Shown here: positions 56,275-64,000 of the stretch, piece by piece | How positions within the stretch are numbered: position 1 is the stretch's first letter | Layout of the letters: every line of letters begins with the position of its first letter | NCBI RefSeq assembly: GCF_900566075.1 | Contig: NZ_UPHU01000001.1 | Coordinates: forward strand, 2,480,001-2,544,000 | Direction of reading: 5' to 3' | DNA length: 64,000 nt | DNA from: Mycobacterium pseudokansasii | GTDB taxonomy: Bacteria > Actinomycetota > Actinomycetes > Mycobacteriales > Mycobacteriaceae | Program-made: the position numbers and the translations under genes | The notes under the pieces: model-generated | Database searches by the model: none | The model's input: only the letters and a program-made list of their open reading frames with translations | What the model was told of the DNA's origin: nothing

Positions 56275-56676
56275 GTGGATACCGATGTGCTCGACGTTGA
56301 CACCGCGCGTCGCCGCATTGTCGATCTCACCGACGCGGTGCGCGGCTTCTGCGCATCCCACGGTGACGGTCTGTGTAACGTGTTCGTCCCGCATGCGACG
56401 GCCGGGGTCGCGATCATCGAGACCGGCGCCGGCTCTGACCATGACCTGGTCGACACCCTGGAAAGACTGCTGCCGCGCGACGACCGTTATCGGCACGCGC
56501 ATGGCTCTCCCGGACACGGCGCCGACCACGTGCTCCCGGCCCTGGTCGCCCCGTCGGTGACGGTGCCGGTCTCGGGCGGCGAGCCGCTGCTGGGCACCTG
56601 GCAAAGCGTCGTTCTGGTCGACTTGAACCGGGACAATCCGCGGCGCTCGGTGCGTTTGAGTTTCGTGGAAGGCTAA
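56275..56676 (+). CDS. YjbQ family (UPF0047) protein (Rv2556c)
   Basis: A 133-residue beta-rich protein with HATAGVAIIE, GHGADHVLPAL and GTWQSVVLVDLN, the conserved blocks of YjbQ/secondary thiamine-phosphate synthase. Some members show weak thiamin phosphate synthase activity; the physiological role is unclear. GTG 56275 start. Monocistronic or leading into alaS, 94 bp downstream. Confidence 0.9.
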   Translation: MDTDVLDVDTARRRIVDLTDAVRGFCASHGDGLCNVFVPHATAGVAIIETGAGSDHDLVDTLERLLPRDDRYRHAHGSPGHGADHVLPALVAPSVTVPVSGGEPLLGTWQSVVLVDLNRDNPRRSVRLSFVEG

Positions 56677-56770
56677 GCCGGGCACAATGCGTTCTTTGGA
56701 AAGCCGTCTAATAGACCGGCGAATAGGCTGGTATTGAAACTGACCGAGGAAACTTAGGGAAGCGACCACA

Positions 56771-59476
56771 GTGCAGACACACGAGATCAGGAAACGATTC
56801 CTCGATCATTTCGTGAAGGCCGGCCACACCGAGGTGCCAAGCGCATCGGTGATCCTCGACGACCCCAACCTGTTGTTCGTCAACGCCGGCATGGTCCAAT
56901 TCGTGCCCTACTTCCTGGGACAGCGCACACCGCCGTACGCGACAGCAACCAGCATCCAGAAGTGCATCCGCACGCCCGACATCGACGAGGTGGGCATCAC
57001 CACCCGGCACAACACCTTCTTCCAGATGGCCGGCAATTTCTCGTTCGGCGACTACTTCAAGCGCGGGGCAATCGAACTGGCCTGGTCGCTGCTGACCAAC
57101 GGCGTCGCCGCCGGCGGGTACGGGCTGGACCCCGAAAGACTTTGGGCCACAGTCTATCTCGATGACGACGAGGCCGCCGGCCTGTGGCAGGAAGTCGCCG
57201 GTCTGCCGCCCGAGCGGATCCAGCGCCGCGGCATGGCCGACAACTACTGGTCCATGGGCATTCCCGGGCCGTGCGGGCCGTCGTCGGAGATCTACTACGA
57301 CCGTGGCCCCGACTACGGCCCCGAAGGCGGGCCCGTCGTCAACGAAGACCGTTACCTCGAGGTGTGGAACCTCGTCTTCATGCAGAACGAGCGCGGCGAG
57401 GGTACCACCAAAGAGGACTACGAGATCCTGGGCCCGCTGCCCCGCAAGAACATCGACACCGGCATGGGGGTCGAGCGGGTCGCGCTGGTTCTGCAAGACG
57501 TGCACAACGTCTACGAGACCGACCTCCTGCGACCGGTCATCGACTTGGTAGCCGCCCGGGCGCCGCGCCCCTACGACGCCGGAAACCACGCCGACGACGT
57601 GCGGTACCGCATCATCGCCGACCACAGCCGCACCGCAGCGATCCTGATCGGCGACGGCGTCAGCCCCGGCAACGACGGCCGCGGCTACGTGTTGCGCCGG
57701 CTGCTGCGCCGCGTCATCCGGTCGGCCAAGCTGCTGAACATCGACACCCCGATCGTCGGCGACCTGATGGCCACCGTGCGCGACGCGATGGGTCCGTCGT
57801 ATCCCGAGTTGGTCAGCGACTTCGACCGGATCAACCGCATCGCCGTCGCCGAGGAGACGGCGTTCAATCGCACGCTGGCGTCGGGTTCCAGGCTTTTCGA
57901 CGAGGTCGCCGGCAGCACCAAAGCCAAGGGCGCCACGGTGGTTTCCGGTTCGGACGCCTTCACTTTGCACGACACCTACGGCTTCCCGATCGAGCTCACC
58001 CTGGAGATGGCAGCCGAATCCGGGCTGACGGTCGACGAGAGCGGCTTCCGCGAGTTGATGGCAGAGCAGCGCCGCCGAGCCAAGGCCGACGCCGCCGCGC
58101 GCAAACACGCGCACACCGACCTCACCGCCTATCGGGAAATGGTCGACGCCGGACCCACCGAATTCACCGGGTTCGACGAACTCGCCTCGGAAGCACGAAT
58201 CCTGGGTATCTTCGTCGACGGCAAGCGGGTGCCTGTGGTGGCTCACGGCGACGCTGTGGACGCAGATCGGGTGGAATTGGTCTTGGACCGCACCCCCCTG
58301 TACGCCGAGTCGGGCGGACAGATCGCCGACGAGGGAACCATCAGCGGAACCGGATCGGGCGGCAGCGCCCGAGCGGCGGTCACCGACGTGCAGAAGATCG
58401 CCAAAACCCTTTGGGTGCACCGGATCAACGTCGAGTCCGGAGAATTCGTCGAGGGCGACACCGTTATCGCCGCGGTGGACCCGGGCTGGCGCAGAGGCGC
58501 CACGCAAGGTCACTCGGGGACCCACATGGTGCACGCTGCGTTGCGGCAAGTGCTGGGGCCCAACGCGGTTCAGGCCGGCTCGCTGAACCGACCGGGCTAC
58601 TTGCGGTTCGATTTCAACTGGCAGGGGCCGCTCACCGAAGACCAGCGGACCCAAATTGAAGAGGTGACCAACGAAGCGGTGCAGGCCGATTTCGAAGTGC
58701 ACACCTTCACCGAGCAGCTCGAAAAAGCCAAGGCGATGGGTGCGATGGCGCTCTTCGGCGAAAGCTACCCCGACGAAGTCCGGGTCGTCGAAATCGGTGG
58801 GCCGTTCTCGCTGGAGCTGTGCGGAGGCACCCACGTCGACAGCTCGGCGCAGATCGGGCCGGTGACCATCTTGGGCGAATCGTCGATCGGGTCCGGGGTG
58901 CGCCGGGTGGAGGCCTACGTCGGGCTGGACTCCTTCCGTCACCTGGCCAAGGAGCGCGCCCTGATGGCGGGGCTCGCTTCGTCGCTGAAGGTGCCCTCCG
59001 ACGAAGTCCCCGCGCGGGTGGCCACCCTGGTGGATCGGCTCAAGGCCGCCGAGAAGGAGCTGGAACGCGTCCGGCTGGCGAATGCGCGGGCAGCTGCGGT
59101 CAACGCCGCCGCCGGAGCCGAACGCATCGGTGTCGTCCGGGTGGTGGCACAGCGCATGTCGGGCGGCATAACATCGGCCGATTTGCGTTCCCTGGTAGGC
59201 GATATCCGCGGCCGGCTGGGTAGCGATCCGGCGGTGATCGCGCTGGTCGCCGAAGGCGCAAACGACAGCGTGCCCTATGCCGTCGCCGCCAATCCGGCCG
59301 CCCAAGACCTGGGGATCCGCGCCAACGAGCTGATCAAACAGCTGGCCGTGGCCGTCGACGGCCGCGGCGGCGGCAAGGCCGACCTGGCGCAGGGTTCCGG
59401 AAAGAAACCGGCCGGCATCGACGCCGCGCTCGACGCGGTCCGCTCCGAGATCGCCGCGATAGCGCGGGTCGGTTGA
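56771..59476 (+). CDS. alaS: Alanyl-tRNA synthetase
   Basis: A 901-residue class II synthetase (M. tuberculosis AlaS 904). Aminoacylation core from [20 protein letters not shown] with motif 2 [17 protein letters not shown], editing domain with zinc-site [12 protein letters not shown] and CGGTHVDSS, and C-terminal DHHA1 domain. Charges tRNA-Ala and edits Ser/Gly errors. GTG 56771 follows GGGAAG. First gene of a dense run with ruvX, mltG and aroE. Confidence 0.97.
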   Translation: MQTHEIRKRFLDHFVKAGHTEVPSASVILDDPNLLFVNAGMVQFVPYFLGQRTPPYATATSIQKCIRTPDIDEVGITTRHNTFFQMAGNFSFGDYFKRGAIELAWSLLTNGVAAGGYGLDPERLWATVYLDDDEAAGLWQEVAGLPPERIQRRGMADNYWSMGIPGPCGPSSEIYYDRGPDYGPEGGPVVNEDRYLEVWNLVFMQNERGEGTTKEDYEILGPLPRKNIDTGMGVERVALVLQDVHNVYETDLLRPVIDLVAARAPRPYDAGNHADDVRYRIIADHSRTAAILIGDGVSPGNDGRGYVLRRLLRRVIRSAKLLNIDTPIVGDLMATVRDAMGPSYPELVSDFDRINRIAVAEETAFNRTLASGSRLFDEVAGSTKAKGATVVSGSDAFTLHDTYGFPIELTLEMAAESGLTVDESGFRELMAEQRRRAKADAAARKHAHTDLTAYREMVDAGPTEFTGFDELASEARILGIFVDGKRVPVVAHGDAVDADRVELVLDRTPLYAESGGQIADEGTISGTGSGGSARAAVTDVQKIAKTLWVHRINVESGEFVEGDTVIAAVDPGWRRGATQGHSGTHMVHAALRQVLGPNAVQAGSLNRPGYLRFDFNWQGPLTEDQRTQIEEVTNEAVQADFEVHTFTEQLEKAKAMGAMALFGESYPDEVRVVEIGGPFSLELCGGTHVDSSAQIGPVTILGESSIGSGVRRVEAYVGLDSFRHLAKERALMAGLASSLKVPSDEVPARVATLVDRLKAAEKELERVRLANARAAAVNAAAGAERIGVVRVVAQRMSGGITSADLRSLVGDIRGRLGSDPAVIALVAEGANDSVPYAVAANPAAQDLGIRANELIKQLAVAVDGRGGGKADLAQGSGKKPAGIDAALDAVRSEIAAIARVG

Positions 59477-59989
59477 GTGAGCGCCCCACTTCAACGCCAG
59501 CCCGACCGGCCCGGCGACTCAGACCCCGGACCGGGACGACGCCTCGGTATTGATGTGGGGAGTGTGCGGATCGGCGTGGCCTGCAGCGACCCCGACGGCA
59601 TCTTGGCCACTCCCGTGGAAACAGTGCGCCGCGACCGCTCCGGCAAGCACCTGCGCCGGCTGGTTGCGCTGGCCGTCGAACTGCAGGCCGTCGAGGTGGT
59701 GGTCGGACTGCCGCGCACGCTGGCCGACCGCATCGGCCCCGCGGCCAAGGACGCGATCGACCTGGCCGATGCGCTGGCGCAGCGCATTGCCCCGACACCG
59801 GTGAGGCTTGCCGACGAGCGGCTGACCACCGTCAGCGCGCAGCGATCACTGCGACAGGCGGGCATCCGGGCCAAAGACCAACGTGCGGTGATCGACCAGG
59901 CCGCTGCGGTGGCCATCCTGCAGGCGTGGCTGGATCAGCGCCGCAGTACAGCGCCCGCACCGGCAACCGGGAACGTGGCCGATGGCTGA
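59477..59989 (+). CDS. ruvX: Holliday-junction resolvase-like protein RuvX/YqgF
   Basis: A 170-residue RNase H-fold nuclease: first Asp in [15 protein letters not shown], Glu in [10 protein letters not shown] and final Asp in [12 protein letters not shown]. RuvX resolves Holliday junctions and matures 16S rRNA in other bacteria. The start GTG follows the alaS stop directly and the end overlaps mltG by eight bases. Matches Rv2554c. Confidence 0.93.
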   Translation: MSAPLQRQPDRPGDSDPGPGRRLGIDVGSVRIGVACSDPDGILATPVETVRRDRSGKHLRRLVALAVELQAVEVVVGLPRTLADRIGPAAKDAIDLADALAQRIAPTPVRLADERLTTVSAQRSLRQAGIRAKDQRAVIDQAAAVAILQAWLDQRRSTAPAPATGNVADG

Positions 59990-61229
59990 GGACGTCGACC
60001 GTCAGCGGGCCGAGCCGGTGGCGGTCGGGCCGCACCGGCACCGGATGAGCAGAGTCGACCGGCGCAAGCGCAGCCACAGCCGCAGAAGACGGCGGCGCAT
60101 CCTGGGCGGATTGGCGTTCACCCTGCTGGTCGCGGTCGTGGTGACGGCCGTTGTGTTCGGCGGCAAGCTCTGGCACCTGATGCTGGGCGCCGGTAACGAC
60201 TACACCGGACCCGGCAGGCACGACCTCGTGATTCAGATCGAGGCGGGTGACTCGACCACGGCGGTCGGGGAGACGCTGTACAAGCACGGCGTGGTGAAAA
60301 CGGTTCGGGCCTTCGTCGACGCCGCGCACGGCAACGAGGCTATTTCGTCGATTCAGCCCGGCTACTACCGGATGCGCACCGAGATCCCGGCAGCCAACGC
60401 GGTCGCCCGGCTGGCCGACCCGAAGAGCAGGGTGGGCAGGCTGGTCATCCCGGAAGGACGTCAGCTCGACGACACCACAGACATGAAGACCAACGTGGTG
60501 ACGCCCGGAATCCTCACGTTGATCTCGCGGGCGACGTGTGTGGACCTTGACGGGAACAAGCACTGTGTAGCGGTGGCCGACCTGCGCGCCGCGGCAAGCA
60601 AGAACACCCCGGCGATGCTCTCGGTGCCGGCGTGGGCGGTTGAGCCGGTGATCGAGCTCGGCGATGACCATCGCCGCATCGAGGGGCTCATCGCGCCGGG
60701 CACCTTCAATATCGATCCGTCGGCCTCGGCGGGCGCCATCCTGTCGTCGCTGATCAGCGCGGGCGCCGTGGAATACGCCAAGGCGGGTTTGGTGGACACC
60801 GCCACGTCGCTGGGCCTGTCACCCTACGACATCCTGGTGGTGGCGTCGCTGGTGCAGCAGGAATCCAGCGTCCAGGATTTCCCGAAGGTAGCGCAGGTCA
60901 TCTACAACCGCCTGCACGAACACCGCACGCTGGAGTTCGACTCCACCGTGAACTACTCGCTGGATCGCCGGGAAGTGGCCACCAGCGACGCCGACCGCGC
61001 GCTGCGCACACCGTGGAACACCTACATGGCCGAGGGGCTGCCGGCGACCGCGATCTGCTCGCCCGGGGTGGACGCGCTGCACGCGGCCGAACATCCGGCG
61101 CCCGGGGACTGGCTGTATTTCGTCACCATCGACTCTCAGGGCACGACGCTGTTCACCCGGGATTATCAGCAGCATCTGGCCAACATCGAGCTGGCTAAAC
61201 ACAACGGTGTCCTCGACAGCACCCGCTAG
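59982..61229 (+). CDS. mltG: Endolytic murein transglycosylase MltG
   Basis: A 415-residue YceG-like protein. Basic N-terminus ([13 protein letters not shown]), one membrane helix at about 41-62, then the extracytoplasmic domain with catalytic Glu294 in [16 protein letters not shown] and the conserved end [14 protein letters not shown] and YFVT. It cuts nascent glycan strands and sets their length. Matches Rv2553c (417). Overlaps ruvX and aroE on both sides. Confidence 0.94.
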   Translation: MAEDVDRQRAEPVAVGPHRHRMSRVDRRKRSHSRRRRRRILGGLAFTLLVAVVVTAVVFGGKLWHLMLGAGNDYTGPGRHDLVIQIEAGDSTTAVGETLYKHGVVKTVRAFVDAAHGNEAISSIQPGYYRMRTEIPAANAVARLADPKSRVGRLVIPEGRQLDDTTDMKTNVVTPGILTLISRATCVDLDGNKHCVAVADLRAAASKNTPAMLSVPAWAVEPVIELGDDHRRIEGLIAPGTFNIDPSASAGAILSSLISAGAVEYAKAGLVDTATSLGLSPYDILVVASLVQQESSVQDFPKVAQVIYNRLHEHRTLEFDSTVNYSLDRREVATSDADRALRTPWNTYMAEGLPATAICSPGVDALHAAEHPAPGDWLYFVTIDSQGTTLFTRDYQQHLANIELAKHNGVLDSTR

Positions 61230-62022
61230 AAAAGCCGGGGTCCTGGGCTCCCCGATCGCCCACTCCCGGTCCCCGCAGCTGCACCTGGCCGCCTACCGCG
61301 CGCTGGGCCTGCACGACTGGACCTATGAGCGCATCGAGTGCACCGCCGAACAACTGCCGGCCGTGGTCGGCGGCTTCGGGCCGGAGTGGGTCGGCGTATC
61401 GGTGACCATGCCGGGCAAGTTCGCCGCCCTGCGGTTCGCCGACGAGCGAACCGCCCGGGCCGAGCAGGTTGGTTCGGCCAACACGCTGGTGCGCACCCCC
61501 CGCGGCTGGCGCGCCGACAACACCGACATCGACGGGGTGACCGGCGCTCTCGGTGCGGCATCGGGAGACGCGGTGGTGCTGGGGTCCGGCGGCACCGCGC
61601 CGGCCGCGGTCGTCGGGCTGGCCCAACTCGGCATCACCGGCATCACCGTGGTGGCACGCAATCCCGGGAAGGCGGCCCGTTTGGTCGACCTGGGAACGCG
61701 GGCCGGCGTGACGAGCCGGTTCTGCGCCCTCGACGACGCCGGCTTGGCCGACGCGGTCGCCGCCGCGACGGTGCTGGTCAGCACGCTGCCGGCGGACGTG
61801 GCGGCGCGCTACGCCCCGGCGTTTGCCGGTGTCCCGGTGTTGCTGGACGCGATCTATCACCCGTGGCCCACACCGCTGGCCGCTGCGGTGACGGACGCCG
61901 GCGGCCGGGCGATCAGTGGACTGCAGATGCTGCTGCATCAGGCGTTCACTCAGGTGGAGCAATTCACCGGGATGCCCGCGCCCCGTGAGGCGATGACTTG
62001 CGCAATGGCGGAGCTGGATTAG
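61207..62022 (+). CDS. aroE: Shikimate dehydrogenase
   Basis: A 271-residue enzyme with the shikimate site LGSPIAHSRSPQLHLAAY, catalytic Lys in VTMPGKFAA and Asp in ADNTDIDGV, and the NADP site VLGSGGTAPAAV. It reduces 3-dehydroshikimate in the aromatic pathway and pairs with aroC and aroK downstream. GTG 61207 overlaps the mltG end by 23 bases. Confidence 0.95.
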   Translation: MSSTAPARKAGVLGSPIAHSRSPQLHLAAYRALGLHDWTYERIECTAEQLPAVVGGFGPEWVGVSVTMPGKFAALRFADERTARAEQVGSANTLVRTPRGWRADNTDIDGVTGALGAASGDAVVLGSGGTAPAAVVGLAQLGITGITVVARNPGKAARLVDLGTRAGVTSRFCALDDAGLADAVAAATVLVSTLPADVAARYAPAFAGVPVLLDAIYHPWPTPLAAAVTDAGGRAISGLQMLLHQAFTQVEQFTGMPAPREAMTCAMAELD

Positions 62023-62033
62023 CGTGGCCCGAC

Positions 62034-62453
62034 ATGCTGGCGGGGGCGGTTGTGCTCTGGATGGGAGCGCTGTGCGTCTACGACGTCCGGGAGCGACGGT
62101 TACCTAATGCGTTGACCGTGCCCGGGGCCGCGGTGATCCTGCTCGGCGCACTGGCCGCGGGCCGGGGCCTGCCGGCGCTGGCCGGCGCGGCCGCGTTAGC
62201 CGGGGTGTACCTGCTGGTCCATCTACTCGCACCGGCGGCGATGGGCGCCGGTGACGTCAAGCTGGCGTTCAGCGTGGGCGGGTTAACCGGCTGCTTCGGT
62301 GCCGACGTGTGGTTTCTGGCGGCGCTGGCGGCGCCGCTGTTCACCGCGGTGTGCGGCGTGGTTGCCCGGTGTATCGGCGGCGCCGCCACCGTGCCGCACG
62401 GCCCATCGATGTGTCTGGCCACCGCGGTCGCGCTGGCAATGGTGTTGATGTGA
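62034..62453 (+). CDS. Type IV prepilin peptidase-like membrane protein (Rv2551c)
   Basis: A 139-residue A24 peptidase with about four helices and both catalytic Asp motifs: VYDVRERRLPN and MGAGDVKLA. It lacks the N-terminal methylase half of full PilD enzymes, like archaeal preflagellin peptidases and Flp-type TadV. ATG 62034 gives the length of Rv2551c; TTG 61998 is possible. Substrate probably a Flp/Tad pilin, inferred. Confidence 0.9.
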   Translation: MLAGAVVLWMGALCVYDVRERRLPNALTVPGAAVILLGALAAGRGLPALAGAAALAGVYLLVHLLAPAAMGAGDVKLAFSVGGLTGCFGADVWFLAALAAPLFTAVCGVVARCIGGAATVPHGPSMCLATAVALAMVLM

Positions 62454-62487
62454 GGTCGGATTACTCGCGAACCATGGCACTCTCGAC

Positions 62488-62615
62488 GTGACAGCCACAC
62501 CGGTGCGAGACCGCCAACTGTCCGATGTTCTCGAACAGATGCGCAACGAGCAGTGATCTATCTGTACACCTCGGCGCTGACCACGTTGCTCATCGCCGAA
62601 CCGGAGACGGCGGAA
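62488..62615 (+). pseudogene. VapBC toxin-antitoxin stub (vapC20-like)
   Basis: A short open frame ends [16 protein letters not shown] with TGA at 62554, overlapped by GTG 62553 that opens [20 protein letters not shown]. The latter matches the first 20 residues of M. tuberculosis VapC20 ([20 protein letters not shown]), but the first PIN-domain Asp is Tyr. After about 62615 the frame enters the aroC leader. Only this stub of the toxin-antitoxin locus is left. Confidence 0.7.
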
Positions 62616-62681
62616 CCGCGTCGCGACATACGGCTCATGCCGGTCAGCGAGCCCGGGACGTCCACATGGGAAGATGTTCGG

Positions 62682-63887
62682 GTGTTGCGCTGGATCACCG
62701 CGGGTGAGTCCCATGGCCGTGCGTTGGTGGCCGTGGTCGACGGCATGGTCGCCGGAGTGGACGTCACCTCGACCGACATCGCCGACCAGCTGGCCCGCCG
62801 CCGGTTGGGCTACGGTCGTGGCGCGCGGATGACGTTCGAGCGCGACGCGGTGACGGTGTTGTCCGGCGTGCGTCACGGCAGCACGCTGGGCGGACCCATC
62901 GCCATCGAGATCGGCAACACCGAATGGCCGAAGTGGGAAACCGTGATGGCCCCCGACCCCGTCGACCCGGCCCAACTGCAGGATGTGGCCCGCAACGCGC
63001 CGCTCACCCGGCCGCGTCCGGGCCACGCCGACTACGCCGGCATGCTCAAGTTCGGCTTCGACGACGCCCGGCCGGTGCTCGAGCGGGCCAGTGCCCGCGA
63101 GACCGCCGCGCGCGTGGCCGCCGGAACCGTCGCGCGGCAGTTCCTCAAACAGGCGCTGGGTGTCGACGTGCTGTCCCATGTGATTTCAATCGGCTCGTCG
63201 GCGCCTTACGACGGCCCGCCGCCCGGGGCCGAACACCTGGCCACCATCGATGCCAGCCCGGTCCGCGCGTTCGGCAAGGCTGCCGAGCAGGCCATGATCG
63301 CCGAGCTCGAAGCGGCCAAAAAAGACGGCGACACCCTGGGCGGCGTGGTGGAGGTCGTGGCACTGGGCCTGCCGGTGGGGGTGGGATCGTTCACCAGCGG
63401 CGACAACCGGCTGGACAGCCAACTGGCCGCGGCCGTGATGGGCATCCAGGCGATCAAGGGTGTGGAGATCGGTGACGGGTTCGAGACCGCGCGCCGTCGC
63501 GGCAGCCTGGCTCACGACGAGATGTACCCCGGGTCTGACGGTGTCGTCCGCTCCACCAACCGGGCCGGTGGGCTCGAAGGTGGGATGACCAACGGCCAGC
63601 CGCTGCGGGTGCGCGCCGCGATGAAGCCCATCTCCACCGTGCCGCGGGCGCTGGCCACCGTCGACCTGGCCACCGGGGACGAGGCCGTTGCCATCCACCA
63701 GCGCTCCGACGTGTGCGCGGTGCCGGCCGCCGGGGTGGTGGCCGAGGCCATGGTGGCGCTGGTGCTGGCGCGCGCGGTCCTGGAGAAGTTCGGTGGCGAT
63801 TCGCTGACCGAAACCCGCCGCAATATCGAGGCCTACCAGCGCGCGGTCACCGACCGCCAGTCACCGGCCGCTCGGGTGTCGGGATAG
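62682..63887 (+). CDS. aroC: Chorismate synthase
   Basis: A 401-residue FMN-dependent enzyme (called aroF in M. tuberculosis, Rv2540c, also 401). Signatures [39 protein letters not shown] and [16 protein letters not shown] are present. It makes chorismate from EPSP. GTG 62682 gives the known start [12 protein letters not shown]; the longer frame upstream is the vapC stub. Confidence 0.97.
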   Translation: MLRWITAGESHGRALVAVVDGMVAGVDVTSTDIADQLARRRLGYGRGARMTFERDAVTVLSGVRHGSTLGGPIAIEIGNTEWPKWETVMAPDPVDPAQLQDVARNAPLTRPRPGHADYAGMLKFGFDDARPVLERASARETAARVAAGTVARQFLKQALGVDVLSHVISIGSSAPYDGPPPGAEHLATIDASPVRAFGKAAEQAMIAELEAAKKDGDTLGGVVEVVALGLPVGVGSFTSGDNRLDSQLAAAVMGIQAIKGVEIGDGFETARRRGSLAHDEMYPGSDGVVRSTNRAGGLEGGMTNGQPLRVRAAMKPISTVPRALATVDLATGDEAVAIHQRSDVCAVPAAGVVAEAMVALVLARAVLEKFGGDSLTETRRNIEAYQRAVTDRQSPAARVSG

Positions 63888-63903
63888 CCGGATAGGCAAT
63901 CAG

Positions 63904-64000
63904 ATGGCACCAATAGCGGTACTCGTGGGACTGCCGGGATCCGGCAAGTCGACCATCGGCCGGCGGCTGGCCAAAGCCCTCGGGGTCAATCTTCTCGACA
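63904..64000 (+). CDS. aroK: Shikimate kinase, 3' end beyond window
   Basis: ATG 63904 begins [20 protein letters not shown] with the P-loop GLPGSGKST, matching M. tuberculosis AroK (Rv2539c). Only 32 residues are inside the window. It phosphorylates shikimate and follows aroC by 16 bp. Confidence 0.95.
   Translation, partial: MAPIAVLVGLPGSGKSTIGRRLAKALGVNLLD

Noticed and set aside
56708..59494. Long open frame of 928 codons antisense to alaS
   Set aside because: Shadow of alaS with periodic Gly/Val/Asp composition and no motif.
1..64000. Search for tRNA or rRNA genes and riboswitches
   Set aside because: No cloverleaf with a T-loop GTTCGA-type arm plus acceptor pairing, and no conserved riboswitch core, was recognised by eye; a tRNAscan/Infernal run would decide.

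Overview
The window is from a slow-growing Mycobacterium close to, but not identical with, the M. tuberculosis group. The reasons are high GC, PE, PPE and PE_PGRS genes, CsoR and CtpV proteins that match my recollection of the M. tuberculosis proteins almost residue for residue, and a long stretch collinear with the M. tuberculosis relA-aroK region (Rv2583c down to Rv2539c). The species cannot be fixed from the sequence alone. Rv numbers below are recalled homologies, not database results.

Positions 1-17 kb form a copper-handling and insertion-sequence region. A LOG-family gene is cut by the window start. It is followed by a CopZ-like chaperone and a copper P1B-ATPase, IS3 debris, an intact IS1634-family element with a 27-bp direct repeat, a Met/His-rich DUF305 lipoprotein, a four-helix-bundle copper storage protein, and a second IS1634-family element. 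Next comes the csoR-Rv0968-ctpV-Rv0970 operon, which lies elsewhere in M. tuberculosis, then a Met-rich membrane peptide, a DUF4189 secreted protein and an intact ISL3 element with an 8-bp target duplication. Four copper-repressor-type operators (CsoR/RicR style) mark this as one regulon. From 17 to 22.6 kb a PPE gene of the PPW type sits behind a Zur-like box, followed by a truncated IS21 element nested in IS3 remnants that end 97 bp before relA.

Positions 22.7-30.7 kb carry the core genes relA, ppiB, a glyoxalase-II-like hydrolase, hisS, a LexA-boxed radical SAM gene with a frameshift, a patatin and a secreted protein. Positions 30.7-39.9 kb are an accessory insertion between two genes that are convergent neighbours in M. 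tuberculosis. It holds broken PE and PPE genes, a cupin regulator and a class II aldolase that both lack their 5' ends, a DapA-family gene, a broken zinc-ribbon/beta-propeller gene, IS3 debris, and a cytochrome P450 / 26-codon peptide gene / methyltransferase group. The 26-residue peptide has a second copy at 33.0 kb and a longer relative at 43.1 kb. I regard this small-protein family as the most novel item in the window.

Positions 39.9-64 kb return to conserved chromosome: a zinc metallopeptidase, an SRPBCC protein, a PE_PGRS pseudogene, a PanE-like reductase, aspS, a FUSC transporter, a transglutaminase / metallopeptidase / ATP-grasp group, rarA, a stress protein, and a tight alaS-ruvX-mltG-aroE-prepilin peptidase-aroC-aroK run that links translation, cell-wall processing and the shikimate pathway. 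Compared with recalled M. tuberculosis order, dhaA, Rv2577, Rv2561-Rv2566, Rv2570 and the vapBC/lipoprotein block before aroC are absent; a stub of vapC remains.
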